Positions 33,301 to 43,923 are shown, counted from the stretch's first letter. The stretch: DNA of 64,000 nt from Torymus aiolomorphi (GCA_036365515.1 CM070877.1:68310022-68374021); one strand, 5' to 3'. Made by a program: numbers and translations. Notes: generated from the sequence alone by a model not told the origin.

Positions 33301-34267
33301 GAGCACGCAGTATGACCAGTGCAGCGGCGAGGGTGGGTTGTTTGCCACATACGTAAATACCTTCCTTCGGTTAAAACAACAAGCGAGCTGGTGGCCGCCT
33401 TGGTGTACAGACGATACTACCAAGGAGCGTTATATTGACGAGTACGAGCGCGAAGAAGGAATAAGGTTGGACCGGGAAAAGATTGAAAAAAATTCGGGTT
33501 TACGTTCGGTCGCAAAACTCTGCTTAAATTCATTTTGGGGAAAGTTTGGGCAACGCTCGAATTTAAAGCAAACGGAAGTGGTCAAAACGCACGAGGGGCT
33601 ACTGAAACTGCTCACGACGCCTGAAAAGGAAGTTTTGGACCTGCTCCCGGTTAGCGAGGATCTTTTGTACGCAAATTGGCGCTATAAAGAGGACGCTGTA
33701 GAGTCGTCGCCGAACACAAATGTGGTACTAGCAGCCTACACCACCGAGCAGGCGCGTCTCGAGATTTACTCGTATATAGAAAAGCTTTCGGCCAACCGCG
33801 TTCTCTACCTGGATACCGATTCGTGTATATTCAAGTGCAGCGAAAAAGACCCTTCAGAGTATAGGCCTCCTTTAGGCACTCTTCTCGGCAGCATGACGGA
33901 CGAGCTCAAGGGCTACGGAGAGGGAGCTTATATTACCAGCTTTCTCTCCGGGGGTCCGAAATTTTATGCCTTACGTGCGATCGTCCCATCGACCGGCATC
34001 ACTCACGAGTGCTGTAAAGTAAAGGGAATTTCTCTTAATAGCGCCAATACGAGCAAGATCAATTTCGCTAGTATCGAGCGCTTGATCGCAGAGTATTTCG
34101 ATAACGACGAGAGCTCGCCTATCGTTTTGAAATACAACGCGATCAGACGCACTCGCACGCACAAGGTCATTACGCGCAGCGAAAAAAAATCCTGTTCCAT
34201 AGTTCTGAGAAAGCGAAGATATTTCCAACACGACGTTTCGCTTCCTTTCGGCTATAAGCGCAATTGA
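30390..34267 (+). pseudogene. Protein-primed family B DNA polymerase (Polinton PolB), three breaks at most
   Basis: The N-terminal 114 aa (30390-30734; WLEESLRDIYEYI, ENFSYLDLWNLINSISQSN) match the leading domain of Polinton polymerases and end at an in-frame TGA (30732). The frame reopens at once with NEDNLCLPRALVVA. A Cys-rich region follows, then ExoI IFYDSETRRD (about 31610), ExoII CIAHNAKAFDAQF and ExoIII YCQIDVEIL (about 32225). A one-base frameshift lies in the T/A run near 32590. The second frame carries motif A YTDICSLYTYICK, motif B LCLNSFWGKFGQR and motif C YLDTDSCIF (about 33810). Total span is about 1290 codons, normal for the family. The frame may also extend upstream (30240-30389) across a TAG at 30354. 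Role: replication of the element. Catalytic residues are all present, so the decay is recent. Confidence 0.9.
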
Positions 34268-34785
34268 ATAATTGTATATTTTAATGCGTTGAATGTTGTA
34301 ACTTTTGTATATTTTTCATAATAATAATAAAAATGTATTGTAGATATTTAAACTTTTTTTATGTGTTAATTATTTTCCCCCATATCCCCTCATCCCACGT
34401 ACCTATTTATAGCGGAGATCAGCTAACCCGCGTGCGCGCGCGCCGCGGAGATCAACGGAACAATGCATTAAAAACGCAGCGATGGTTGCTTATAGCCGCG
34501 AAAGTTACCTGATCAACGCGGTAAATATACTTATCCGCGCGAGGGCCGGAGTATGCTAATGACTGCAGAAGTCACCATCGCGGAAGTTACCACCGCGGTG
34601 ATATGGTGATCTCCGCGCGCGCGCCCGCCGCCGGCCGCCGCCGCCGCCGCGGGGATCGTAAATATCGTAGCATAGCTATATGCGGTGATGTTTTTCACGT
34701 ACTTCATCGTCAGCTGAGCGCATGAGCGAGTTAAGGGTTTAAAAAAGGCTGCACGCGTGTAATTTTCTTTATTCGCGTCGTAAAC
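34268..34785. promoter_or_regulatory. Intergenic GC-rich inverted repeat between PolB and ATPase
   Basis: An A+T-rich stretch to about 34370 contains likely poly(A) signals for PolB (AATAAT/AATAAA-like). Then CGCGCGCGCCGCGGAGATCA (34433-34453) pairs with TGATCTCCGCGCGCGCGC (34606-34624). GATC-centred motifs recur at 34417, 34450, 34512 and 34606. The only large gene-free gap in the Polinton core, so it is a candidate promoter or replication element. This is inference. Confidence 0.35.
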
Positions 34786-35440
34786 ATGGACACGCGATGG
34801 AAGCATCCTTTTACTTGCTGCGTGTGCGGCCCCACAGGCTGCGGTAAAACTTTATTCGTTAAAAGCTTTCTCGCCTACCTGCCAGAGGTCTGCGACACAC
34901 GTTTCGACCGTGTCTTATTTTATTACACCGAATGGCAAGACGCGTACAGACGAGATTTTAAACCCAACGGGCCACCCATCGAGTTTCGAGAGGGCCTTCC
35001 ACAGATGGCGGATTACTCTAGTGACAATGAGAAAAAAAAGTTACTCATTCTCGACGACCTCATGCGTGAATCGTCGAGCGATGTTATTTTAGATTTATTT
35101 ACAAAGGGTAGTCATCACAATATTAGCGTAATATTCGTTACGCAAAACGTATTTCACAAAGGTAAGACACAGCGCGACATTAGTTTGAATACCAAGTATC
35201 TGGTATTATTCAAAAATCCTCGCGACAGAGCACAAATACAGCACCTCGCGAAACAAATTTTTCCGGAAGATTCGGCTTTTTTTGGGTGAGGCCTATCTAG
35301 ACGCCACGCGTGAACCTCACTCCTATCTTTTTATCGATCTCTCTCAAGCCTGCTTAGACGAGTTTAGATTTCGAGCAAACATATTTCCCAATGCCGGGAC
35401 GCACGTTGCCTACGTGCCCAAGTACTTTAAATCGCGGTGA
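34786..35440 (+). pseudogene. Packaging ATPase (A32/FtsK-HerA type), frameshifted at a T run
   Basis: Begins MDTRWKHPFTCCVCGPTGCG with Walker A GPTGCGKT (residues 15-22). KKKLLILDDLMRES holds Walker B (about 86-91), followed by HHNISVIFVTQNVFHKGKTQ, which contains the sensor-like TQN. The frame stops at 35287 just after a seven-T run. The next frame continues without stops to TGA at 35440 (YLFIDLSQACLDEF, PKYFKSR), giving about 218 codons, the usual Polinton size. One indel in the homopolymer explains the break. It would pump the genome into capsids. The next gene starts immediately at 35441. Confidence 0.85.
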
Positions 35441-35869
35441 ATGAGGCGTGCGTTAATCAGTCGGGAAAAAACTATGGCGCCGATAGGACGTAAAGCGATA
35501 GCCTGCGGTAAACATTTCTCGAAAAGAAACCTTGCTCTCTTGAACGCTCTTTGTCATGGGGACAAAAGCCATCGTGTTGCTATAGCACGCACAGCTGATA
35601 AACCTCTCGTCAGATGCATATGCGAGTGTGTGTTGAACGTTTTGCAGGGCGTCGTAAAACTAAGCGATTCCGAAAAGGTCCGATTGCGTAAACATAAGCA
35701 AACGCTGCGTAAGCTGATCCGTACTGGTGATAGAGGCAGCGGTACTTGGAAATCGAAGAAACGTGTCATTATACAAAACGGCGGGTCGTTTTTACCACTC
35801 TTACTTGCTCCGATCGTAGGAGCGCTTATCTCAAAAATATTTGGCTCGAAACATGGAGCAAGCTCGTAA
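35441..35869 (+). CDS. Small basic conserved Polinton protein with hydrophobic C-terminus
   Basis: 142 aa, intact. A basic N-terminal half (KHFSKRNLALLNALCHG), CICECVLNVLQGVVKLSDSE in the middle, then KKRVIIQNGGSFLPLLLAPI followed by a Gly/Leu/Ile-rich segment. A protein of this layout sits between ATPase and integrase in many Polintons/adintovirus-like elements and is suspected to be a virion core or membrane-active component. The family match is by pattern memory only. It abuts the ATPase stop and overlaps the start of the next gene by 17 bases, so they are probably co-expressed. Confidence 0.6.
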   Translation: MRRALISREKTMAPIGRKAIACGKHFSKRNLALLNALCHGDKSHRVAIARTADKPLVRCICECVLNVLQGVVKLSDSEKVRLRKHKQTLRKLIRTGDRGSGTWKSKKRVIIQNGGSFLPLLLAPIVGALISKIFGSKHGASS

Positions 35870-36599
35870 GATGATCCTTGTGCTGGAGCCGCCACCGGAG
35901 ACATCGCAATCTAAAGTCATGGAGGAGGAGGGGGCGAGGAATACGAATGAAAAAACTCTGCAAACACCAGGTGATCATTTTTCTCGTCTGGATGGTGAAA
36001 TGTACGATGTTTTACGCTCAAAAGCAGCTAGAGACGATTACGAGAAGTGCGTAAAATATCTACAGATTTTACGTCTCTATCTTTTCTTCCGTGATAACGA
36101 GCGTAGCGCTGTACCTGAGGAGCACCCTGAAATAGACGAGGTCGAAGAGGCGCTTGCACCACTGTCCGAGGACGACATACTCGTGGGGGTACCGAAAGTA
36201 CACGCGCGCAAAGCGCGTCTCTTGCTTCGCCATTGGAAAGTCACTGTACCCGAGCGTCTCAAGTGGGATAACTCAGGCACCATTACTATAGATGGTCGGG
36301 TAATTGCTCGGTCCAATATAACAGAGTTAGTCATCGACGCATTGAAAAAAAAGAACAGTAAGGACGAGGAGGCGCCCATTGGCCGCATTGAATTTGCAAA
36401 ATTTCTCAAAACTTCCGAAACGCCGGGAAATTTAATTAATAATCCAGCAGTTTTAAAAATTGGGCAAATATTAACGGATCCTCAGCGCTCGGCCAAACGA
36501 CGTCTATCCACACCAATACAGCAGGAATCACCCCAGCCGTCTATACAGACTCGCAGTAAAAAACAAGCGAAAAAAAAGTGGCTCACGCTTGGTTTGTAA
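35853..36599 (+). CDS. Conserved Polinton protein (~248 aa), function unknown
   Basis: Intact. I chose the start MEQARKMILVLEPPP at 35853 because related Polinton proteins begin this way; an in-frame Met lies four codons earlier. Features: SRLDGEMYDVLRSKAARDDY, an acidic segment EIDEVEEALAPLSEDD, HARKARLLLRHW, WDNSGTITIDGRVIARSNIT and a basic C-terminal tail (RSKKQAKKKW). No catalytic motif. Position between the small basic protein and integrase is the usual one. Possibly a virion or DNA-binding protein (inference). Confidence 0.6.
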   Translation: MEQARKMILVLEPPPETSQSKVMEEEGARNTNEKTLQTPGDHFSRLDGEMYDVLRSKAARDDYEKCVKYLQILRLYLFFRDNERSAVPEEHPEIDEVEEALAPLSEDDILVGVPKVHARKARLLLRHWKVTVPERLKWDNSGTITIDGRVIARSNITELVIDALKKKNSKDEEAPIGRIEFAKFLKTSETPGNLINNPAVLKIGQILTDPQRSAKRRLSTPIQQESPQPSIQTRSKKQAKKKWLTLGL

Positions 36600-36608
36600 A
36601 ATAAAAAA

Positions 36609-37697
36609 ATGACGTACGAAAAACAATACTACGACCTTGAGCATGAAGCAGGCTACGCTGGGGCGCGCAATCTTGTGCGCTTGAACGCTAAAAAGGAAAA
36701 GAAAAAAATTTACTCGTGGCTGAGCAATCAAGATGCCTACACGCTCCATCACCCGATACGAAGGCGATTTCCACGATTACGCTACAACGTGACGAACATT
36801 GACGATGTTTGGGAGGCTGATTTGCTACAGCTCACGACGATAAAAGATTACAACGACGGTTACAACTACATTCTAGTGGTGATTGACGTACTCGGTAAGT
36901 ACGCATGGGTGGAACCGATAAAAGATAAGACCGCGCGCAACGTTGCCGACGCCTTCGCACGGATTATCGACCGAGCACATCCCCGACTGCCTATATGCGT
37001 GCAAACCGATCGAGGCAAAGAGTTTACCGGTTCAGCATTTCAGGCGCTCCTCCGCCGAAAACAGATAACATTCAGAGTCGCTCGCAACTCCGACATTAAA
37101 GCAGCTGTGGTCGAAAGACTCAACAGAACGTTACGCGAGCGAATCTGGCGATACTTTTCTCATAGTAACACAAAGAGATACATCGATGTCGTGCAAAAGA
37201 TTGTACACGCTTACAATCGCACGCTACACAGTGGTACGCGCATGAGACCTATCGATGTCACATAGTACAACGCGCCGACAGCGATCGAAAATTTAGCCAA
37301 ACGCGCGAGCTACAATTATCGAAGGCGACCACCGGCGCTGCCTAAATTCAAGGTGGGCAACCTCGTGCGCATCGGTCGAACCAAGAACACCTTTGAGAGA
37401 GGATACGAAAAAATTTTTAGCGAAGAAGTGTTCAAGATAATCCGCCTTTCGACGCGTCAAAATCTCTATACATATGTGCTCGAAGATTTGAACGAAGAAA
37501 TTATCGACGGTTTCTTTTATCCCGAGGAGCTCGCGTTAGTCGGCCGTGAACGCCTCGCGCCCGATAAGCGTTTCAAAGTCGACCGCGTCATACGCACAGA
37601 AGGACGGGGCGCTAAAAAGAGAGCACTCGTTAAGTGGCTCGGTTACCCTGATAAATTCAACTCGTGGGTAAAAGCAAGCGAGCTTGAAAACATCTGA
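36609..37697 (+). pseudogene. DD35E retroviral-type integrase with chromodomain, one nonsense codon
   Basis: The N-terminal part (IYSWLSNQDAYTLHHPIRRR) is followed by the core: D71 in DVWEADLLQL, D134 in VQTDRGKEFTG, E169 in VVERLNRTLRERIW (35 apart, DD35E), then YNRTLHSGTRMRPIDV. A TAG at 37263 interrupts. The same frame resumes with the C-terminal part: FKVGNLVRIGRTKNTFERGY (SH3-like), FYPEELALV, and a chromodomain-like KRALVKWLGYPDKFNSWVKA ending near ELENI. The enzyme would insert the element into host DNA. Only the nonsense codon breaks it. Confidence 0.92.
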
Positions 37698-37702
37698 AAA
37701 AA

Positions 37703-38502
37703 ATGGAAACGAGCGATGATTTTTATATGGTACTACCTAGTAACAGCAGCATGACGTATTTTCCCGAAAACGCAACATGCTGTTTTACGACCCAGCTGCA
37801 GCGCGAGATAAAGTTACACGGCGAGTGGCTCGTGGGCCTCGTTGAAATTCACATACCCTGCAGTATCGTACATTTGCAAGATGACGAAGCGAGTTACACT
37901 TTTTACTCGGCTGAGGATAATGAGGGTCTCATCGACAAAAAACTGTGTCGTATACCCGTAGGTATTTACGATTCACTCGAACAACTAGTAGACGCTATAA
38001 ACGTGGCGAATGACACATATAAGCATCAAATGCTCGAGCCACATAAAGATCGTAAGAGGTCTTACATCATAAGACGCAAGTGTGACTGCTCGCAAATACA
38101 CATTACGGATTTCACCGAAAAAATCATGCGTGTATTCGGCTTCGACGAAGCAGATCAAAAAGGTTCGTTTACAACGCATGAAGGTTACCGCGACATTGCA
38201 GCCAGCAGACCTGCCTCGCTTTCTCGAGCCTTGCCCGACCAGATGTATATCTATACCGATATATGTGAACCTTATACAGTAGGTGACACACAAGCTGCCC
38301 TACTGCGCATAGTTTCTATAGACAACTCCAGCTTTAAGTACGGTTGCAGTACTGTACAGCGTTTTGCTCCCGTTCACTATGTACCTCGTCTCTATCACAA
38401 TTTTCGTAGCATCGTATCGATATAAGAGATCAACATGGGCAACGTATACCATTCGAGTACGGCACGTTGACGGTCACGATACACTTTAAGCGCAAACGTT
38501 AA
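37703..38502 (+). pseudogene. Minor capsid (penton-like) protein, C-terminal frameshift
   Basis: Begins METSDDFYMVLPSNSSMTYF and has PENATCCFTTQLQREIKLHG and EWLVGLVEIHIPC. This arrangement is typical of the single-jelly-roll penton-base-like protein of Polintons. Further on, DQMYIYTDICEPYTVGDTQA and APVHYVPRLYHNF. The frame ends at TAA 38423, but an adjacent frame beginning about 38405 carries the expected terminal strand (IPFEYGTLTVTIHFKRKR) to a stop at 38502. So one indel near 38405-38415 clipped about 25 residues. It would form capsid vertices. Confidence 0.85.
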
Positions 38503-38503
38503 G

Positions 38504-39028
38504 ATGAGTCATTACGGGCGCTACTACGACGAGCAGCTAGGCGGGGGTGGAGTGAGAAATGTTTTTGCTGGTTCGACTTTTCAGAGAGGTCGCGGGGTAG
38601 GAGCCTGGTTAGGAGGCCTTTTTCATCACATCCTGCCATACATCACGAGCGGGGCCAATGCTGTAGGTAAAGAGACACTACGCGCAGCTATAAAGCTTGT
38701 TGACGACGTTGCCAACAGAGGTGTCAATTTCAAGGAGGCTGTAAAATCACGGGCCAAAGAATTTGGACGCAACCTCAAAAGAAAAGCTGCTGACAAAATA
38801 TCGGAAATAATGAAAGGCTCGGGATATAAAACAGGCGTGAATGGCAAGCGGCGGCGCCAGTCGAGAAAGAAACACACTCGGACGCGCACGGCAGGCGGTA
38901 AGAAAAAACCCGGCAAAAGAAAGCCCGCTGTGAGAACGAGCAAGAAGAAGAAGAAGAAGAGCCCTTCGCAACATAAACGATATTTTTGGTCCAAAGTAAA
39001 AAATGACCTTCTTGCACTTGCACTCTAA
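38504..39028 (+). CDS. pX-like basic core protein
   Basis: 174 aa, intact. Starts MSHYGRYYDEQLGGGGVRNV, then QRGRGVGAWLGGLFHHILPY and AVGKETLRAAIKLVDDVANR, followed by a strongly basic tail (GKRRRQSRKKHTRTRTAGGK, and a run of eight basic residues). The Gly-rich amphipathic N-terminus with a Lys/Arg tail is the layout of the adenovirus pVI/pX-like proteins found next to Polinton capsid genes. It probably condenses DNA and links it to the shell (inference). The last 26 bases overlap the upstream end of the capsid frame. Confidence 0.65.
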   Translation: MSHYGRYYDEQLGGGGVRNVFAGSTFQRGRGVGAWLGGLFHHILPYITSGANAVGKETLRAAIKLVDDVANRGVNFKEAVKSRAKEFGRNLKRKAADKISEIMKGSGYKTGVNGKRRRQSRKKHTRTRTAGGKKKPGKRKPAVRTSKKKKKKSPSQHKRYFWSKVKNDLLALAL

Positions 39029-39035
39029 CGAGTGC

Positions 39036-40664
39036 ATGTCGAGCGAGCTCGACATTTTCACTCTTCCGGCGACACAAACGTCGATTGAGAGTAGTAGTTT
39101 TTTACACTATAAACCTGTGTCCTCACTCAGCGACGAAGGAGACGTGCCCATAGAGTTCGTCATCCCGAGCGCAAGCGAACGTTATATAGATCTCGCGCAT
39201 ACCATGCTCTATGTCAAAGCTAGAATACAGCCGAATGCCGAAACCCCTGCTGAAAACTTAAAAGTTGCCCCAGTAAATAATTTACTGCATTCAATGTTTA
39301 ATCAAATCGACGTTTTTCTAAATCAAAAACTCGTTTCTCCACCCAATAATGCATATCTTTACAGAGCATACATAGAGTCACTGCTCAACTACTCGCCAAT
39401 CGCAAAAGAATCACACTTAACGGCCGGATTGTGGTACGATGATACGCCCGGTTTATTCGAATCCCCGCCGCACATTCAAGGTGAAATATCTAACAAGGGT
39501 GCTCTCCATCGTCAGCATTTCACATTCAATGGAAAAACCTTCGACATGATTGGCCATCTGCACTGCGACGTCTTTAATCAAAACAGAATGCTCATCAATG
39601 GTGTAGAAATGAGAGTACGACTAGTACGAAGCAAAGATGCCTTTTGCCTAATGGACGCCTCCGAAGATGGTAAATTCGGCCTGAAAATAAAGGAAGCCAC
39701 GCTCATCGTTCGATGCGTGAAGATAAATCCGGGAATTTTAATTGCACACGCCAACGCTCTCGCTAAAGCAACGGCCAAGTATCCCATCACGAGAGTAGAA
39801 GTCAAAACTTTTACGCTTCACGCAGGTATACATGGCGATACCATCGATAATGCCATTCTTGGGCAATTGCCTAAAAGAATAATAATAAGTTTTGTCGATA
39901 ATAAGGCATTCAATGACAATCGAACATTTAACCCGTTTAATTTTCAACACTTTTCAATAAATCACCTCTGCCTCTACGTCGATGGGTCTCAAATTCCGAG
40001 CAAACCGTTACAGCCGCGCTTTGCTGTTAACGATAGTATGTTTATAGATGCATTTCAAACCCTCTACTCGGGCACAGGTATACATTTCCTCAACGAGGGT
40101 CTTGGCATAAACCGTTTCAACTATTCACTGGGCTACTTTCTCACGTCTTTCGATCTCACACCGGATTTATCAGCCCACTGCGCCTCGCATTGGAATCTCG
40201 TTCGCTCGGGTAGCTTACGCATAGAGGTGGGATTTGAGTCGGCTCCAACAAGCACAATAAATTGCGTTGTTTGTTGGGTGGCATTCTACATAGACAAAAA
40301 TGCAAAAGGAACATATTTCGATAGCTATGGAGTCGCCCCTGTGTCACGACGTCATATCGATCGACTTCGAAGAAATTGCGCAAGCTTCAAGTGGAACGAG
40401 AAGAAACTGCAGAGTATTAATTCTAAAGTTTGCGGCGAATATTGTATTATGTTTCTTTGCTATATGTGTAGCGGTCGCACTTTACGCGCGTTTTGTAACG
40501 TCTTTTCACGTGATTCACATGTAAACGACGCACTGGCCGCAAAATTTTATGAAAATGTAAAAAGAAGAAATCACCGAAAAAGACTCCGTCGTGCGAACAA
40601 TTTCCCCAGCATTATTTCCAAGGGCGCTGGCTCGTTCGTTCAAACATGTAAAGCATTTATATAA
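39036..40664 (+). pseudogene. Major capsid protein fused in frame to C-terminal half of adenain-like protease
   Basis: The capsid start is taken as MSSELDIFTLPATQTSIESS (39036), the family-typical opening. Hexon-like double-jelly-roll features follow: NNLLHSMFNQIDVFLNQKLV, YLYRAYIESLLNYSPIAKES, INGVEMRVRLVRSKDAF, NHLCLYVDGSQIPSKPLQPR. Around Val423/Cys424 (about 40271) the capsid sequence (STINCVV) passes directly into WVAFYIDKNAKGTYFDSYG, which belongs to a cysteine protease. The protease part keeps KVCGEYCIMFLCY with the nucleophile Cys477, but the catalytic His-Trp pair is replaced by Cys-Trp and the whole N-terminal half is gone. A deletion therefore joined capsid C-terminus and protease. 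It is unlikely to work as a protease. Confidence 0.88.
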
Positions 40665-41014
40665 AATGTACGTGTGAGCGCGCGCGTGTGTGTGTGTGTG
40701 CGTGTATGTGTGTGTGTGTGCGTGACTTAATTTTTATTATAATATTTCTATTTAATCCTACATCACATTCAATTTTTTAGTTTGTAATATTTCTTTTTTA
40801 TCCAGAAACACATTCAATTTTTAGTTTATATTTACACTTTATGTACATTGTAAGTTTTAGAATTGTAAAATCTGATGTGTGCGTGTATCCGTCTTTCTTA
40901 GTTTATAAGGTTTTGTATACTACGTTTGTCTTGATCTTTTTTAGCTTGTAATTTTATATTATTCATATATTTGTAAGTTTAAAATGTATTTTTTTTTAAT
41001 TTGATCGAACAATA
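40665..41014. other. Polinton intergenic DNA with (GT)n
   Basis: Downstream of the capsid/protease frame: a GT-rich microsatellite (40678-40723), then A+T-rich DNA with a duplicated phrase ACATTCAATTTTTAGTTT (near 40765 and 40808). No gene. Confidence 0.5.
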
Positions 41015-42130
41015 AAAAACCGCTGCCAATTCATTGGCACGTAGCTTCCTCAAACTTGATTTACTGATTCCTTTAATTAATTTTTACTTCCAATATTTAA
41101 AATTTCATACTTTATTTTGTACGATGTAAACGGCTTAAAATCGTTTTTATAAGTCTAACAACTCGTCAGGAGTTGATTTTGAAGCGCTTAAGTCAATTTT
41201 TACTCCCGCAATAGTTGGACATACCAAACTCATTTTTTTCATTTTTCAATGTTTACGTTTTTATTAATAACAAAAGAACCGTAATAGCTAGACAAATAAT
41301 TTTTTTTAGAAAATATAGGTCTTGAAATTCTCTTTCGAATGCCGCCCACCCGATTCAAATACATAAAGCCGTTCTCGAGAAATTACGATTTAAAAAAAAA
41401 AGTGAAAAAAATTTTAACCTCAAATATCTCCGAAATTTATGGATCAATCCTTTTGCCCAAAGAACTCAATCGATTGTGATACAAAATGTACCACTAAAAA
41501 AAATTTCAAACTGATTAAGCCAATTTTACTCTAGTTATTGAACGACAAAAAAAAACACTTTTTTTTATAAATTATTTTTTTTCTCCAAAAATAATGAATA
41601 AAAAAACCTAAAAATTTAGAAAGTTATAGTACTCAGTATTCTTTATAACCAAAAAAATATTCATGTTAATATCTTTTTTTAATTTTGAAATATAACCTAT
41701 TTACTAAAAATGACGTTTTCATGAATAACTTATGACGAAATATAGCTAACGGCTTTTTTTTTTTTAAATTGTAGAAAATTTTATTCTGCATACAGAGAAT
41801 TTGTCGTATATAAATAATATTTGTTCTAAATATAAAAAAAATTGAAAATAAAAATTTTGAAAATTTAAAAATGGCGATAAAAAACAAAAAATCGATTTTG
41901 ACAAAAATAAAATATTGACCCCAATTGTTGAAGCAAAATCTGAAAAAATGATCACTCTCTCGTTAAAATCGGTTGAGTAGATCATGAGATATCAGAGTAT
42001 ACGGACATACATACACACACACACACACACATCCATACGGACATTTTCTAAAAATGGTGTATTTCGATTCCAAATTTTCTATACAACATTCCTAAGACAT
42101 TATCTCACAAACTTTTTTTTTTACAATCAC
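41015..42130. mobile_element. Probable non-autonomous transposon inserted in the Polinton
   Basis: The left end (AACCGCTGCCAATTCATTGG) is the inverse of 1255-1290 and the following ~100 bases match 1195-1290. Later blocks (AACCTCAAATATCTCCGA and the rest near 41420-41530) resemble 960-1100. Near 42000 it ends in a CACA tract with ATACGGACATTTTCTAAAAA. No ORF of significance. The right boundary is estimated. Confidence 0.45.
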
Positions 42131-42244
42131 AAAGCTTCCTCTAGGAGGAAGCAAAAGTTAAACAAACATCGTATTCATTTAACGACCTTGCCCGCTAAAT
42201 TTAATTCCTTACCTTTTTTATCTTGAAACGAATATGTACTATTC

Positions 42245-42600
42245 CATGAAGAAACCGAAAAGCATATGCGTAACGGTTTTTTCAAGTGGTAAAAAACACA
42301 GGAGGCGCTTTCTTCTTTGAGGCTTTGAAACATAATCAGATCGAGTCACCGAAAAGCACATGCGTAACGGTTTTTTCAAGTGGTGAAAAACACCTTAGCT
42401 GCTTCCCTTTTTTCAAGTGGTGAAAAACACAGGAGGCGCTTTCTTCTTTGAAGCTTTGAAACATAAGTAGCTTGAGTCACCGAAAAGCATATGCGTAACG
42501 GATTTTCAAGCGGTGAAAAACGCATTAGACGTTTCCTTTTTTCAAGTGGTGAAAAACACATGTGCCGTTTTCTTCTTCTTCTTCTTCTTCTTCTTTGAGG
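42245..42600. repeat. ~95-130-base tandem repeat with (CTT)n
   Basis: Three to four units with CACCGAAAAGCATATGCGTA, TTTTTTCAAGTGGTGAAAAA and AGGAGGCGCTTTCTTCTTTG, ending in a TTC run (42571-42594). Lies upstream of the gene at 42889. Confidence 0.8.
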
Positions 42601-42888
42601 CTCAAAACCCTTAACGGGGAAAATTTATGGTTCTGTTTCTCAAGGACTCCGCGAGTTTCCCAACGCTTCTTCCCACTCTCCGATACATACGCGTAAACGT
42701 TCATGATTGGGCGCTCGGATTTTACGTAACAATCGACCAGCCAATTGTAACTCGTGGTAGAAAGGAGGGGATTCGCGCTGGAGAGAGAATAAGTACGGGG
42801 CCTAGCCGCGCCACCCTCAGTCAGTCAGTCGCTCTACCTCGACAAAGTCGTGACATTTTTACCAACGTTAAGTCAGTATTTTTTAAAA

Positions 42889-43725
42889 ATGTCTCAAACA
42901 AAGCTAGAGCCGAATTTACTGTACAATTCGACTTACGCTCTCAACTATTCGTACTACAAGTTCGTTTACGTCGACTTGGATTATGCTGCTGGCTATTTCC
43001 GACCCGTCATCAGGTTTGGCGGGCATACATTACCGCATAAATATATAACTCTGGATATCGACAGTTGGGAACAATTAAAAACCCATTTCAAGACCTTCGG
43101 AGAGTATCTATGGGCATCAGGCGATTTTGTAAAGCCAGGCAAATATGCAAAAATATATTTACCGCACCACGATGTCGAATTGACCACAGCCTACGGTCAT
43201 AGAACCGTATCAATCACCGATAAGCCCGAAGTAACACCGCCATCGTTCACCCTTCAGTACGAACACGAGGCTCAACAGTTCGACTTTGAAGACGATAACG
43301 CCAATCAGGAGGCAGCCGTCTCCACTACCAGTGACGAACCTACTACAAAAAAGAAGAAGTCTGAAAAACCACCGAAGATTATGATGCAGTATACAACTTT
43401 CAACGGATTGAAACAGTTCCAACAGTGTATAGACTATAAATTAAAAAAGTTAGAAGAAATGTCGGGTTTTGTGAACAAGGTTTTCGGTATAATGATCGAT
43501 GTTATTAAAACGGAAGCAATTAGCAAAAACGACGTGCATTTACTAGACCATACATTCATCGGCGTTGTATTTAATGAACTAGAAGACAAAATGAAAGAAC
43601 TCGCGCTAAATCAATTAATGTTTGCAAATTTTAGCGAGAGTTCTCTCGAAATAATGTTTTTGGAAGTATATGCCGAGTATTTAACAATTCTAGAAAAAAA
43701 TGTTGTTAGTGCGTTAAAAGTTTAA
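42889..43725 (+). CDS. Polinton accessory gene, 278 aa, possible PC4-like fold
   Basis: Intact frame. The start MSQTKLEPNLLYNSTYALNY (42889) follows AAAAATG; an in-frame Met lies 13 codons upstream. The first domain (VDLDYAAGYFRPVIRFGG, ITLDIDSWEQLKTHFKTF) has an I-T-L then W-x2-L pattern reminiscent of PC4/ssDNA-binding transcription coactivators (weak inference). A Glu/Asp- then Lys-rich linker (EPTTKKKKSEKPPKI) leads to a helical C-terminal domain (CIDYKLKKLEEMSGFVNKVF, SLEIMFLEVYAEYLTILEKN). It is separated from the capsid cluster by 2.2 kb of repeat, and is the rightmost large gene. Intact while the hallmark genes are broken. Confidence 0.6.
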   Translation: MSQTKLEPNLLYNSTYALNYSYYKFVYVDLDYAAGYFRPVIRFGGHTLPHKYITLDIDSWEQLKTHFKTFGEYLWASGDFVKPGKYAKIYLPHHDVELTTAYGHRTVSITDKPEVTPPSFTLQYEHEAQQFDFEDDNANQEAAVSTTSDEPTTKKKKSEKPPKIMMQYTTFNGLKQFQQCIDYKLKKLEEMSGFVNKVFGIMIDVIKTEAISKNDVHLLDHTFIGVVFNELEDKMKELALNQLMFANFSESSLEIMFLEVYAEYLTILEKNVVSALKV

Positions 43726-43923
43726 AAATGTACATAAATAATTTTTTTTTATTTTATATAATAAAATGTATTTTACCTTATCACACTTTTTTATTTAAGG
43801 ACCCTTCCTTTATACCTACTCCTATTTACGCCCCCAACTTCTCATTGCGCTAGCACGCATATATTTATATATGCAGCATTATACATAAGTCATTCGTCGA
43901 AAGACCACCGAGAAGGCAACATC

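Noticed and set aside
38626..39077. Minus-strand ORFs opposite the pX-like gene
   Set aside because: Antisense of a Lys/Arg-rich gene, giving Phe/Leu/Ser-rich shadows.
40300..40524. 74-aa frame overlapping the capsid-protease chimera
   Set aside because: Out-of-frame shadow; the overlapping frame carries the recognisable protease motifs.
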